Assembly: GCA_947504035.1 (NCBI GenBank)
Contig: CANNGA010000020.1
Location: 1-64,000, forward strand
DNA length: 64,000 bases
From: an uncultured Flavobacteriaceae bacterium
Lineage (GTDB): Bacteria > Bacteroidota > Bacteroidia > Flavobacteriales > Flavobacteriaceae
Direction of reading: 5' to 3'
The position numbers and the translations under genes are program-made. Below the pieces are notes generated by a model. It did not search any database and was not told the DNA's origin. It was given only the letters and a program-made list of their open reading frames with translations. How positions within the stretch are numbered: the stretch's first letter is position 1; each line of letters opens with the position of its first letter. Below are positions 53,234-61,931 of the stretch, piece after piece.

Positions 53234-54271
53234 ATGATTGAATTAATTAAATTAGACAAGACGTCTAGGGTACCCAAGTACTTGCAAATAATAAATTCTA
53301 TTATTCACAATATTACTATTGGCAATGCGAGTATTGGAGATAAAATGCCCTCTATAAATAAATTGAGTGAAGAGTTTTACCTCTCTAGAGATACCGTAGA
53401 AAGGGCCTATAATGTTTTAAAAGAACAGCAGGTTATTGTTTCTGTTCATGGCAAGGGAACTTACGTGGCAAAGACACAGTTAAATGCAAAACGCAATGTG
53501 TTATTTTTAATAAACAGATTAAGTCCTTATAAATTACAAACCTACAACACCTTTTTCAAAACATTAGGAGAGAATTACCATGTAGATTTTCATAGTTACC
53601 ACTGTGATGAAGATTTATTTTTAGACTTGTTTCATAAAAACAGAATGAATTATGACTATTTTGTGGTGACCCCCCATTTTAGAACAAATAATTTAGGGCA
53701 CACTAATTTTACAGAGAAAATAAATACATTACTAAAAGAAATTCCCGAAGGACAATTGATTCTCTTAGACAATCAAAACACAGTAGGTGGTAATTTTATT
53801 GAAGTGTATCAAGATTTTAAGAATGATATCTTTACGGCATTGTCTTCTGGATTAGAGAAAATTTCAAAATATAAGAAACTCACTTTAGTATATCCAAAAT
53901 CTTCTTTCTATCCACATCCAAAAGGCATTGTAGATGGTTTTCATAAGTTTTGTGCGCATCATCATTTTAATTTTGAAGTTATAGATGAGGTAGAACAAGA
54001 TATTACACTTCATAAAGATGAACTTTATATTACTTTAGAAGAAGACGATTTGGTTAATCTCGTAAACCGTATAAAGGTGTATGATTATAAGCTAGGCAAA
54101 GATTTTGGTGTGATTTCTTACAACGACACGCCTTTAAAGCAATTGTTAGGTATTACGGTTATCTCTACAAATTTCGAAGCTATGGGGTGTAAAGCTGCAC
54201 AAATGATTTTGAATAATGATAGAACCCAAGTGAAAAATGATTTTGACTATATTGAGAGAACATCAGTGTAA
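53234..54271 (+). CDS. GntR-family regulator with sugar-binding sensor domain (paralogue)
   Basis: 345 residues, the same architecture as the protein at 4066-5067: winged helix about 10-80 (VPKYLQIINSIIHNI, GDKMPSINKLSEEFYLSRDTVERAYNVLKEQQVI, HGKGTYVA) and a LacI-like sensor (NVLFLINRLSPYKLQ, KDFGVISYNDTPLKQLLG, STNFEAMGCKAAQMI). It lies 198 bases upstream of the sulfatase on the same strand. The pair of regulators in one 64-kb window, one at the uronate operon and one near a sulfatase, suggests related ligands from the same sulfated polysaccharide. Confidence 0.88.
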   Translation: MIELIKLDKTSRVPKYLQIINSIIHNITIGNASIGDKMPSINKLSEEFYLSRDTVERAYNVLKEQQVIVSVHGKGTYVAKTQLNAKRNVLFLINRLSPYKLQTYNTFFKTLGENYHVDFHSYHCDEDLFLDLFHKNRMNYDYFVVTPHFRTNNLGHTNFTEKINTLLKEIPEGQLILLDNQNTVGGNFIEVYQDFKNDIFTALSSGLEKISKYKKLTLVYPKSSFYPHPKGIVDGFHKFCAHHHFNFEVIDEVEQDITLHKDELYITLEEDDLVNLVNRIKVYDYKLGKDFGVISYNDTPLKQLLGITVISTNFEAMGCKAAQMILNNDRTQVKNDFDYIERTSV

Positions 54272-54403
54272 TGGGGCTTAAAAAATTAAAGGTGTATGTG
54301 TAATTAGACATACAATATCTTTGTTTAGACGCAGTGCGTGTTTAAAATGCGTTAAGTTTACAGCATTAAAGTACAAACTTCTATATTAAAGTTAGCAATT
54401 AAT

Positions 54404-54435
54404 CAGATATTATATCTGGATAAGTGCTAATTTTG
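54404..54435 (+). promoter_or_regulatory. Sulfatase promoter region with a 15-bp palindrome
   Basis: CAGATATTATATCTG (54404-54418) is a perfect odd palindrome, and TAATTTTG (54428-54435) is an exact -7 box 10 bases later. The palindrome occupies the position of the -33 element, for which no TTG is seen, so this may be an activated or repressed promoter. The GntR protein just upstream is the natural candidate to bind it. Confidence 0.5.
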
Positions 54436-54469
54436 TGTTTTATATAAAACACCAATTGAAAATTATTTT

Positions 54470-56200
54470 ATGAAATACAGTGTAACAAAACGAATAACGA
54501 AACGGCCTTATGTCTTATTATGTGTTTATCTATTAGCATTTGCTTTTGGATGTAAGAAAAGCGAAGAACAGGGCACTGAACCTAAAGAAAAGTCAAAACC
54601 TAATATTATTTTTATCCTTACTGATGATCAGCGTTGGGATGCTTTAGGTTATGCTGGAAACCCATTGGCGCATACACCGCAAATGGATAAATTAGCAGAG
54701 CAAGGCGTTTTCTTTAAAAATACGATAGCAACAACACCTATTTGTTCGGCGAGTAGAGCGAGTATATTTACGGGGCTCCATGAGCGTACACACAGATATA
54801 GTTTTTCTTCCACAAGTATAAAGCCAAGCTATATGAAAAATGCATTTCCACGTTTGTTAAAAGAGGCAGGGTACTATACCGGGCTTTATGGTAAGTTTGG
54901 TGTAAAATACAAAGGGTTGGACACGTTATATCATGAGCATGAAAACTACGATCTACGCTATGACCGTAAGGATATTACTAGCTATTACTATAAAACTTTA
55001 GGTAAGGACACGGTACACTTAACACGTTACACAGGTCAAAAAGGATTAGAGTTTATTAAAAAAGCCCCAAAGGATAAACCTTTTTGCTTACAGTTAAGTT
55101 TTAGTGCCCCGCATGCGAGCGATAATACTGTAGAGCAATATTTTTGGCAAGAAGAAAATAATCATGTCTTAGCGAACACAACAATCCCAAAGGCTAATAT
55201 TTCTGAAGATGCCTATTATGATAAATTACCACAGTTGGTAAAGGATGGTTTTAGCCGTTTACGCTGGTATTGGAGGAATGATACCGAAGAGAAATACCAA
55301 CATAGTGTAAAAGGCTATTTTAGAATGATAGCAGGTATCGATAATGAAATTGCTAAAATACGTGCAGAATTAGAACAAAAAGGTATTGCGGATAATACCA
55401 TTATTGTACTTATGGGAGATAATGGCTTCTTTTTAGGAGAGCGCCAAATATCAGGGAAGTGGCTTATGTATGATAATTCAATTAAAGTCCCTCTTATTGT
55501 TTATGATCCAAGACAAGATCATCATGAAGATGTTGATGCCGTAGCTCTTAATATAGATATTCCTTCTACACTTTTAGATTTTGCTGGTGTTGCTATTCCT
55601 GAGACATGGCATGGTAAAAGTTTAAAACCATTGGTGTATGCAGAAGAAAAGACCACAGCACGTGATACAATTCTTATTGAGCATTTATGGGACTTTAAAA
55701 ATATTGCAGCAAGCGAAGGGGTGCGTACAAAAGACTGGAAGTACTTTAGGTATGTTAAGGATAAAACTATTGAAGAATTGTATCATTTAAAGAATGATCC
55801 CAAAGAAACTCAGAATTTAGCCAAAGATGAAAACTATAAAGATGTTTTACTTAAGCTTAGAACAAAATGTGATGCCTTGATAGCCCACTATGCAGATCGT
55901 AATGACCTTAAACCTGAGGACATGTCTGTTGTTACAGGACGTACAAGTACCTTTAGTTGGAACTACCCAACGACAGAGACCCAAGCTGCTTTCCAAATCT
56001 TGGTGTCATCATCAAAAGAAAAGGCATTGAATAACATAGGCGATATATGGGATACAACAAAGATAACAAGTACAGAAAAGAGTTATCAAGTTGCTTTAAA
56101 GTCGTTGCCAAAAGGGAACTATTATTGGAAAATAAGAGTTTGGGATGCTTTAAATAGAGTAGGAGCGTACACAGCACCAGTTGAGGTTAAACTGAAATAA
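54470..56200 (+). CDS. Lipoprotein sulfatase with C-terminal rhamnosidase-type beta-sandwich
   Basis: 576 residues. Lipoprotein signal VLLCVYLLAFAFGCKK (cysteine 28). Type I sulfatase domain about 45-470: metal site NIIFILTDDQRWDALGYAGNP, formylglycine signature C92-S-A-S-R with TTPICSASRASIFTGLHERT, GKFGVKYKGLD, and LMGDNGFFLGERQISGKW. Residues about 485-576 form an extra domain (TFSWNYPTTETQAAFQILV, GDIWDTTK, YYWKIRVWDALNRVGAYT) that closely resembles the first Ig-like domain of GH78 alpha-L-rhamnosidases. Anchored in the periplasm or on the surface, it probably desulfates a rhamnose- or uronate-containing algal glycan such as ulvan (inference). Cys is used as nucleophile precursor, so an anaerobic-type or FGE maturase is needed. 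Confidence 0.9.
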   Translation: MKYSVTKRITKRPYVLLCVYLLAFAFGCKKSEEQGTEPKEKSKPNIIFILTDDQRWDALGYAGNPLAHTPQMDKLAEQGVFFKNTIATTPICSASRASIFTGLHERTHRYSFSSTSIKPSYMKNAFPRLLKEAGYYTGLYGKFGVKYKGLDTLYHEHENYDLRYDRKDITSYYYKTLGKDTVHLTRYTGQKGLEFIKKAPKDKPFCLQLSFSAPHASDNTVEQYFWQEENNHVLANTTIPKANISEDAYYDKLPQLVKDGFSRLRWYWRNDTEEKYQHSVKGYFRMIAGIDNEIAKIRAELEQKGIADNTIIVLMGDNGFFLGERQISGKWLMYDNSIKVPLIVYDPRQDHHEDVDAVALNIDIPSTLLDFAGVAIPETWHGKSLKPLVYAEEKTTARDTILIEHLWDFKNIAASEGVRTKDWKYFRYVKDKTIEELYHLKNDPKETQNLAKDENYKDVLLKLRTKCDALIAHYADRNDLKPEDMSVVTGRTSTFSWNYPTTETQAAFQILVSSSKEKALNNIGDIWDTTKITSTEKSYQVALKSLPKGNYYWKIRVWDALNRVGAYTAPVEVKLK

Positions 56201-56281
56201 AAGTTGGCCATTGCTAATATTATGATCTAACGTTATATACTATTAGGTGTGTAGCTAATAATCTGTAAAATAGTATTCTAG

Positions 56282-56328
56282 AAAACTCCAAATTGAATAT
56301 TGCGATTCAATTTGGAGTTTTTTTTTGC
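56282..56328 (+). terminator. Terminator of the sulfatase gene
   Basis: Stem AACTCCAAATTGAAT / ATTCAATTTGGAGTT (arms 56284-56298 and 56305-56319), loop ATTGCG, followed by nine T. Confidence 0.92.
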
Positions 56329-56462
56329 TTTTATCGGTACTGTTCAGGATACTTAAATGCTTTTAGATAAATACTTTTACAATGAAAGTAAAACAAACGA
56401 TATATATAATATAGAAGGCATTAGTAATTTATAGAGTTACTAATATTTAGTAGTTAGTTTAT

Positions 56463-56497
56463 AAGCTGTTTAGTGTGGTATCTAAACAGCTTTTTAA
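56463..56497 (+). terminator. Second terminator upstream of the HTCS gene
   Basis: Stem AAGCTGTTTAG / CTAAACAGCTT (56463-56473 and 56482-56492), loop of eight, with TTT after it. There is no gene directly before it on the plus strand. Confidence 0.65.
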
Positions 56498-56616
56498 ATT
56501 TAATACCTTTTGTGAGCTCTGTTTTTAATGAATAATTCATATATTCTAACTTGAATTTATAAGATACCATACAGGGGGCTTTATTTCGGTTTTTTGTAGA
56601 GATAGAGATAAGGTAA

Positions 56617-59600
56617 ATGCCAAATAATATAAAAATGATCTCAATATTAAGAACCTCTATCCTACTTTTTTTTGCAGCTACTTTTGTGTTTCATGCGCAA
56701 AAAGACACTTTTCATTTTAAACATATTTCTACAGTTCAGGGCCTATCGAATAACTCTATAAATGCTATTGCGCAAGACCGCTTAGGCCAAATGTGGTTTG
56801 GTACACGTAATGGTCTTAATAAGTACAACGGTGTAGATGTAGAAGTGTATTTAAATAGACCTAAAGACAATTTAAGTTTAAGTAATAGCGATGTTTCCAC
56901 ATTATTAGAAGATAAAGAAGGGTTTCTTTGGGTAGGTACCAGTAATGGATTGAATAGGTATGACCCTATAAAGAATACGTTTAAACGCTACTACCGTCTA
57001 GCAGAAACTTCAAACACTCTTATAAACGGCGTTATAATATGTAGTAAGGAAATGCCTGATGGCGAATTATGGTTTGGAACAGCAAATGGAATATCGATTT
57101 ATAATAGAGCTACAGATAATTTTAAAAATGTGTTTTTCAGTGCGTCTCGTGGAGATGTAAAATCCTTTAAAAATATACGATCTATTTATTTGGATACCTC
57201 CGAAAATGTTTGGATTGCTACTACTAGTGGTTTGGTGAAACTGGTATCAAGAGCTCAAGGAAAATTTGAGTTTAAAACTTATAATTGGAGTGGAAGCGAC
57301 ACGCCTATTTTTATACAAGATATTATTGAAATACGACCAGGTGTACTAGGCATAGCAACGCGATACAATGGTTTTTTATTTTTTGATAGTGTATCAAATA
57401 CATTCAAGAGGGCGCCATATACTGAAATTTTACCCACGAGCGATGTAAGAAGTTTGAAGAAATCTAACGAAGGAGATCTATGGTTAGGGACAACCGATGG
57501 GGTGTTTGTAATAGACCGAGAAAATGTAGTAACGCATATCAAAGGCGGGCAAGACAATTTTTCTGGAATAAGTCAGAACTTTATAAAGACTATTTTTAAA
57601 GACAATGGCGGTTCTATGTGGTTAGGGACCTATAGTGGCGGTGCTAACATTTGGAATAAAATCAATGAAAATTTTATATACATCAAAGGGAATACTGTAC
57701 AAAGTCATAAAGTAAGTGCCATAGTAAGCGATGCTAATGCTAACATTTATTTTGCTACAGAGGGGGGAATTATTAATAAATTAGATAAAGCGGGACGTGT
57801 TACAACACAGTTTAAGGTGTCTAAACGCGAAGACGCCTCTTTGCAATATGGGGTACAAACGATGTTGTATACTAAGCCTGGTTTATTGTGGGTAGGTGTC
57901 TTAGATCATGGCATCTTTGTTTATGATTTAAAAACAAATCAAAGACGTTATGATCTTATAAGTACAGAATTGCAAAACTATTTAAAAGATACTGGAGTAT
58001 ATGCGATAAAAGATGCGGGGAATGGTGTGTTTTGGTTTGGTACTTTTGGAAAAGGACTAGTGCGGTATGATACAAAAACCAAAGCGCTCTTAAAATTACG
58101 AAGACCTAATATTAGAACTAACGTTATAAAGACCATAGCAATAGATGCCGCAGGGACCATTTGGGTTGGCGGTGGTTTAAGTGGTGTAAATGCGGTGCGT
58201 TTTGATGAAGAGGGCCGCTATAAGGTGACAAATTATTTAAGTAATGATCCTTTTTCAAGGTATGATGTAAAAACTATTTTCATAGATAACTCTAATGTTA
58301 TTTGGGTGGGTACAAAAACCAAAGGCCTTTACAAGTTTAATGGTAAAACGTTTGAAAAAGTTTTTATCGACACAAAAAATCCCATAACTACGGTATATAG
58401 TATGCTGGAAGATCAAGAAGGATTTATTTGGATAGCAACTAATAAAGGGATTGCAAAACACAACCCAAAGTCTAAAAAATCTGTAGTGTATAACCAAAAA
58501 GACATTACGCCTTACAGTGAGTTTAGTTCTAACTCTAGTCTAAGTTTACCCAATTCGCAAATGTATTTTGGTGGTTATGACGGAATTATTACGTTTAATC
58601 CTAAACACCTTTATAAAAACACCTATGCCCCTAAAGTATTACTCTCAGATTTAAAAATAAAAGACCAATCCGTAAAGATCAATTGCGAAGAAGCTATTTT
58701 GTTTAAAAGCATTAGTTATGCACACACGATACATTTAAAGCATGATAATTCAAATTTCTCGATTAGTTATGCGCAACCCAATTTTACCAACCCAGAAAGT
58801 AATTATTATGCCTACCGTTTAAAAGGTCTAGATGACGATTGGGTATATACGAGAAAGACAGAAGCATTCTATACGCTTCAAAGTTCTGGGGAATATATTT
58901 TTGAAGCCAAGGCAGCTAATAATCACGGTGTATGGAACCATAGTACGGCAAAATTAAGGATTATAGTGCACCCCGCACCATGGTTTAGTTGGTGGGCAAT
59001 TTCTATATATTGTTTCCTTATTATTAGCGCTTTAAGTGGCTTATATTGGATCTTACAATCGCGTTCTAGATTACGTCATAAATTACAATTAGAATATGTT
59101 GAGAGTAAACGTGCCGAAGAATTAAATAATGCAAAGTTGCAGTTTTTTACAAACATATCTCACGAGTTTAGAACCCCATTAACACTAATATCAGGACCAC
59201 TTCAGCAGTTGTTAAAACAGTACAATGGTTCGGCTAAAATGCACAAGAAATTAAAAGTTATAGAAAGTAGTGCCAACCATTTGCTGCGATTAATTAACCG
59301 GTTGATGGATTTTAGAAAACTGGAAAGTAATCAATCTAAATTAGAAGCAGCAGAAGGTAATATAGTGAAATTTTTACATGAAATATTTCTATCGTTTCAA
59401 GAATATGCTAAAATTGGGGATTACATCTATACGTTTGAAAGCGAATTTGATACATTAGTGCTCTATTACGATAGGTATAAATTAGAACGTGTATTTTATA
59501 ACCTTATATCTAACGCATTTAAGTATACAGAGAAGGGGGGGCATATTTCGGTAACGCTCACAAAAGAAGATACCCACGTTATTATAACTGTAAATGATAC

Positions 59601-60708
59601 AGGAAAAGGAATAGCAGACGCACATATAGATAAAATTTTTGATCGCTTTTTTGAAGCATCTTCGGGGCGTAAACAAGGCGATGATTACAATAAGGGAACA
59701 GGTATAGGTTTAGCTATAGCAAATAATATTGTAAAACTACACAGAGGTACTATAGAAGTGAAAAACAGACAACCTAAAGGCGCAGCTTTTACTGTAAAAC
59801 TTAAGTTAGGAAAGGCTCATTTTTCTGAAGAAGAAGTATTGAAAGATTTTAAAATGAGTGATGAAGTTTCTCAATATGTAACCCAATTAGAAGCTTCAAA
59901 ATTACCAACAACCGAAGTCGGTTTAGAGGACTTTATTTCAGAAAAAAAGAAATACACCATTTTAGTTGTGGAAGATAATAAATTATTACGATCCTTTATG
60001 AAAGAACTGTTAAAAAAGGAATATAATATCCTTCAAGCAGAAAATGGTTCTATCGCTTTAGAAAAAGCTAAAACACAATTACCAGACTTAATTATAAGTG
60101 ATGTTATCATGCCGGAAATGGTAGGTACAGAGTTGTGTGCTAAGATTAAAGCCGATATTAATACCAGTCATATTCCTGTAATACTATTAACCTCAAGAAC
60201 CTCATTAATCTATAAATTTGAAGGATTAGAAAGTGGTGCAGATGATTATATTAGTAAGCCGTTTAATCTTAAAGAGTTTCAACTCCGCATTCATAATTTA
60301 TTAGAATCTCAAGAACGTTTAAAAAATAAATTTGCTAAAGAAGATACGTTTATAGCTGATGATATTGCCGTAACAACCATAGATGAAGAGCTTCTAAAGA
60401 AAGCGTTTAAAATTGTAGAAGCGCATATCGCCGATGTTGATTTTGATGTAGAAACATTTGCTATAGAACTAGGCGTAAGCCGATCACTCCTATTTACAAA
60501 AATAAAAGCGTGGACAAATTTTACGCCTAACGAATTTGTTAGAGAAATACGGCTTAAGTATGCTGCAAAGCTCTTAGAAACCAAAACAATTCGAATCGCT
60601 GAAGTTTCTAATAAAGTAGGATTTAAAAGAGTGAAATATTTTAGCCAATGCTTTCATAAGAAATACGGCATGACACCAACCCAATTTGCCGACAAAGACG
60701 TAAAGTGA
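56617..60708 (+). CDS. Hybrid two-component system sensor-regulator (HTCS)
   Basis: 1363 residues. Signal peptide (SILRTSILLFFAATFVFHAQ); a periplasmic two-component-regulator beta-propeller (about 30-710) with repeated strings such as DRLGQMWFGTRNGLNKY, DKEGFLWVGTSNGLNRY and DQEGFIWIATNKGIAKHN; a Y_Y_Y domain (about 715-785); one membrane helix (about 790-812); histidine kinase with FTNISHEFRTPLTLISGP (His near 849) and ATPase DTGKGIADAHIDKIFDRF; a receiver (about 1112-1225; D near 1162 in IISDVIMPEM, K in SKPFNL); and an AraC HTH (about 1268-1363). HTCS proteins sense oligosaccharides in the periplasm and switch on polysaccharide loci. It is placed to control the sulfatase and the gene after it. 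ATG 56635 is an alternative start. Confidence 0.95.
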   Translation: MPNNIKMISILRTSILLFFAATFVFHAQKDTFHFKHISTVQGLSNNSINAIAQDRLGQMWFGTRNGLNKYNGVDVEVYLNRPKDNLSLSNSDVSTLLEDKEGFLWVGTSNGLNRYDPIKNTFKRYYRLAETSNTLINGVIICSKEMPDGELWFGTANGISIYNRATDNFKNVFFSASRGDVKSFKNIRSIYLDTSENVWIATTSGLVKLVSRAQGKFEFKTYNWSGSDTPIFIQDIIEIRPGVLGIATRYNGFLFFDSVSNTFKRAPYTEILPTSDVRSLKKSNEGDLWLGTTDGVFVIDRENVVTHIKGGQDNFSGISQNFIKTIFKDNGGSMWLGTYSGGANIWNKINENFIYIKGNTVQSHKVSAIVSDANANIYFATEGGIINKLDKAGRVTTQFKVSKREDASLQYGVQTMLYTKPGLLWVGVLDHGIFVYDLKTNQRRYDLISTELQNYLKDTGVYAIKDAGNGVFWFGTFGKGLVRYDTKTKALLKLRRPNIRTNVIKTIAIDAAGTIWVGGGLSGVNAVRFDEEGRYKVTNYLSNDPFSRYDVKTIFIDNSNVIWVGTKTKGLYKFNGKTFEKVFIDTKNPITTVYSMLEDQEGFIWIATNKGIAKHNPKSKKSVVYNQKDITPYSEFSSNSSLSLPNSQMYFGGYDGIITFNPKHLYKNTYAPKVLLSDLKIKDQSVKINCEEAILFKSISYAHTIHLKHDNSNFSISYAQPNFTNPESNYYAYRLKGLDDDWVYTRKTEAFYTLQSSGEYIFEAKAANNHGVWNHSTAKLRIIVHPAPWFSWWAISIYCFLIISALSGLYWILQSRSRLRHKLQLEYVESKRAEELNNAKLQFFTNISHEFRTPLTLISGPLQQLLKQYNGSAKMHKKLKVIESSANHLLRLINRLMDFRKLESNQSKLEAAEGNIVKFLHEIFLSFQEYAKIGDYIYTFESEFDTLVLYYDRYKLERVFYNLISNAFKYTEKGGHISVTLTKEDTHVIITVNDTGKGIADAHIDKIFDRFFEASSGRKQGDDYNKGTGIGLAIANNIVKLHRGTIEVKNRQPKGAAFTVKLKLGKAHFSEEEVLKDFKMSDEVSQYVTQLEASKLPTTEVGLEDFISEKKKYTILVVEDNKLLRSFMKELLKKEYNILQAENGSIALEKAKTQLPDLIISDVIMPEMVGTELCAKIKADINTSHIPVILLTSRTSLIYKFEGLESGADDYISKPFNLKEFQLRIHNLLESQERLKNKFAKEDTFIADDIAVTTIDEELLKKAFKIVEAHIADVDFDVETFAIELGVSRSLLFTKIKAWTNFTPNEFVREIRLKYAAKLLETKTIRIAEVSNKVGFKRVKYFSQCFHKKYGMTPTQFADKDVK

Positions 60709-60909
60709 TGCAGGGGCTTTGTGTAGGCTTTATTTACAATATATAACGCAGGCTTATAGGCTTTAGGTATTGATACTAATAAGTGGTTTAAAATAGTATA
60801 TTTGCTTCCGTTTCGAAAAATAACGACTGGCATTATAGTTGTTTTAAAAAGCACATGACGTTGTAATTTAAATACCTAGAAACAAAGGATATAATTGAAA
60901 ATAAACACT

Positions 60910-61788
60910 ATGCACATGACTAAACTACCTTTACGCGTTCTTATTGTAGTTCTATTAACGGCAACAACTTTTGCTCAAACCATTACCCCTCCAGCAGGGC
61001 GCATAGCGATAGTTGCAGATGGGAACTCTCCAGATCCAGATGATCTTGGTGCTACAGCAGTTTCTTTAGCGGTTTTAAGAGCAGCCGGTCTAGAAGATAG
61101 ACTTGTACATTACTCGCATAGTTGCGATTTGGTACGTGGGCAGCGCATTTCAGAACGTGCCGAGAAAGAACGTCACCATTTAATGCAATTAAGTTGTGAT
61201 GTTACAGCGCGACGTTGGGGCGGTTTTGACGATTTAAAATTTTACGATGCCATTTGGGAAAAGAAGAAAACCATAAAAGATTTGGGAAGCGCTATTAAAG
61301 CCTCTACGGCAGCAGACCCGTTATGGATTATTGAAGCTGGTGAACCCGATATTATAGGTTATGCTTTAAAGGCGACTCCTAAAAAGTACCATAAGTATGT
61401 TAAAGTGATAACGCACCATCCTGCTAATGATGATGCTGGAGACTTTTTTACATGGCAACAAATTTTAGATTTTGGTGTAGAAGAAGTACGTATTACAGAT
61501 CAAAATATAAACTTAAAAGTAGCATTACACCAATGGGATTGGGCAAAAATACATACCGATTCTAGAATTCAATGGATTTGGACAATTGGTAAAATTGCAG
61601 AGGTCGATGATGTTGTTAAGTTTCAAAAAGGCAAATGGGATTGTTCAGATGCTGGTATGTTACTGTATTGGATGACTGGTGCGACTAACGGTGGTGCTAA
61701 AGCGGCATCTGTAGCGTATGTTAAATCGTTATTATTAGATTATGTAGCAGAGCATCCAGAACCTAAACGCGGAAAGAAGAGAACGTAA
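60910..61788 (+). CDS. Secreted nucleoside-hydrolase-like protein
   Basis: 292 residues from ATG 60910 (TTG 60895 and ATG 60916 are alternatives). Signal peptide RVLIVVLLTATTFAQ. The mature start RIAIVADGNSPDPDDLGATAVSLAVLRAAG places clustered aspartates (DGNSPDPDD) where nucleoside hydrolases bind calcium and the ribose (DxDxxxDD), and the helix after it matches that fold. Later strings are WIIEAGEPDIIGYALK and WGGFDD. The exact family is DUF-like; the ligand may be a ribose- or sugar-containing compound. It lies 200 bases after the HTCS on the same strand. The C-terminus is basic (PKRGKKRT). Confidence 0.68.
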   Translation: MHMTKLPLRVLIVVLLTATTFAQTITPPAGRIAIVADGNSPDPDDLGATAVSLAVLRAAGLEDRLVHYSHSCDLVRGQRISERAEKERHHLMQLSCDVTARRWGGFDDLKFYDAIWEKKKTIKDLGSAIKASTAADPLWIIEAGEPDIIGYALKATPKKYHKYVKVITHHPANDDAGDFFTWQQILDFGVEEVRITDQNINLKVALHQWDWAKIHTDSRIQWIWTIGKIAEVDDVVKFQKGKWDCSDAGMLLYWMTGATNGGAKAASVAYVKSLLLDYVAEHPEPKRGKKRT

Positions 61789-61843
61789 AATAGGGATTGT
61801 AAATCGTAATGTTATAAAACACATTTTACAATAAGCATAAAAA

Positions 61844-61875
61844 TTAAAAAATCCCCAAACTTGGGGATTTTTTAA
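61844..61875. terminator. Bidirectional terminator
   Basis: Perfect 15-bp stem (61844-61858 and 61861-61875; TTAAAAAATCCCCAA and its complement) with two bases between the arms. It serves the nucleoside-hydrolase-like gene and the converging aspartate aminotransferase. Confidence 0.88.
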
Positions 61876-61931
61876 TTTTATATCTTTTTTAGAGCGCGGC
61901 ATGACACTTTGCTCTAAAATCGTATTCGTTT

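Larger units (their letters stand above)
56201..56616. other. Gap with two terminator-like hairpins
   Basis: Between the sulfatase and the HTCS. One terminator (56282-56328) ends the sulfatase transcript; a second (56463-56497) follows after about 130 bases without a gene. The stretch between may encode a small RNA, but I see no clear promoter in it. Confidence 0.4.
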
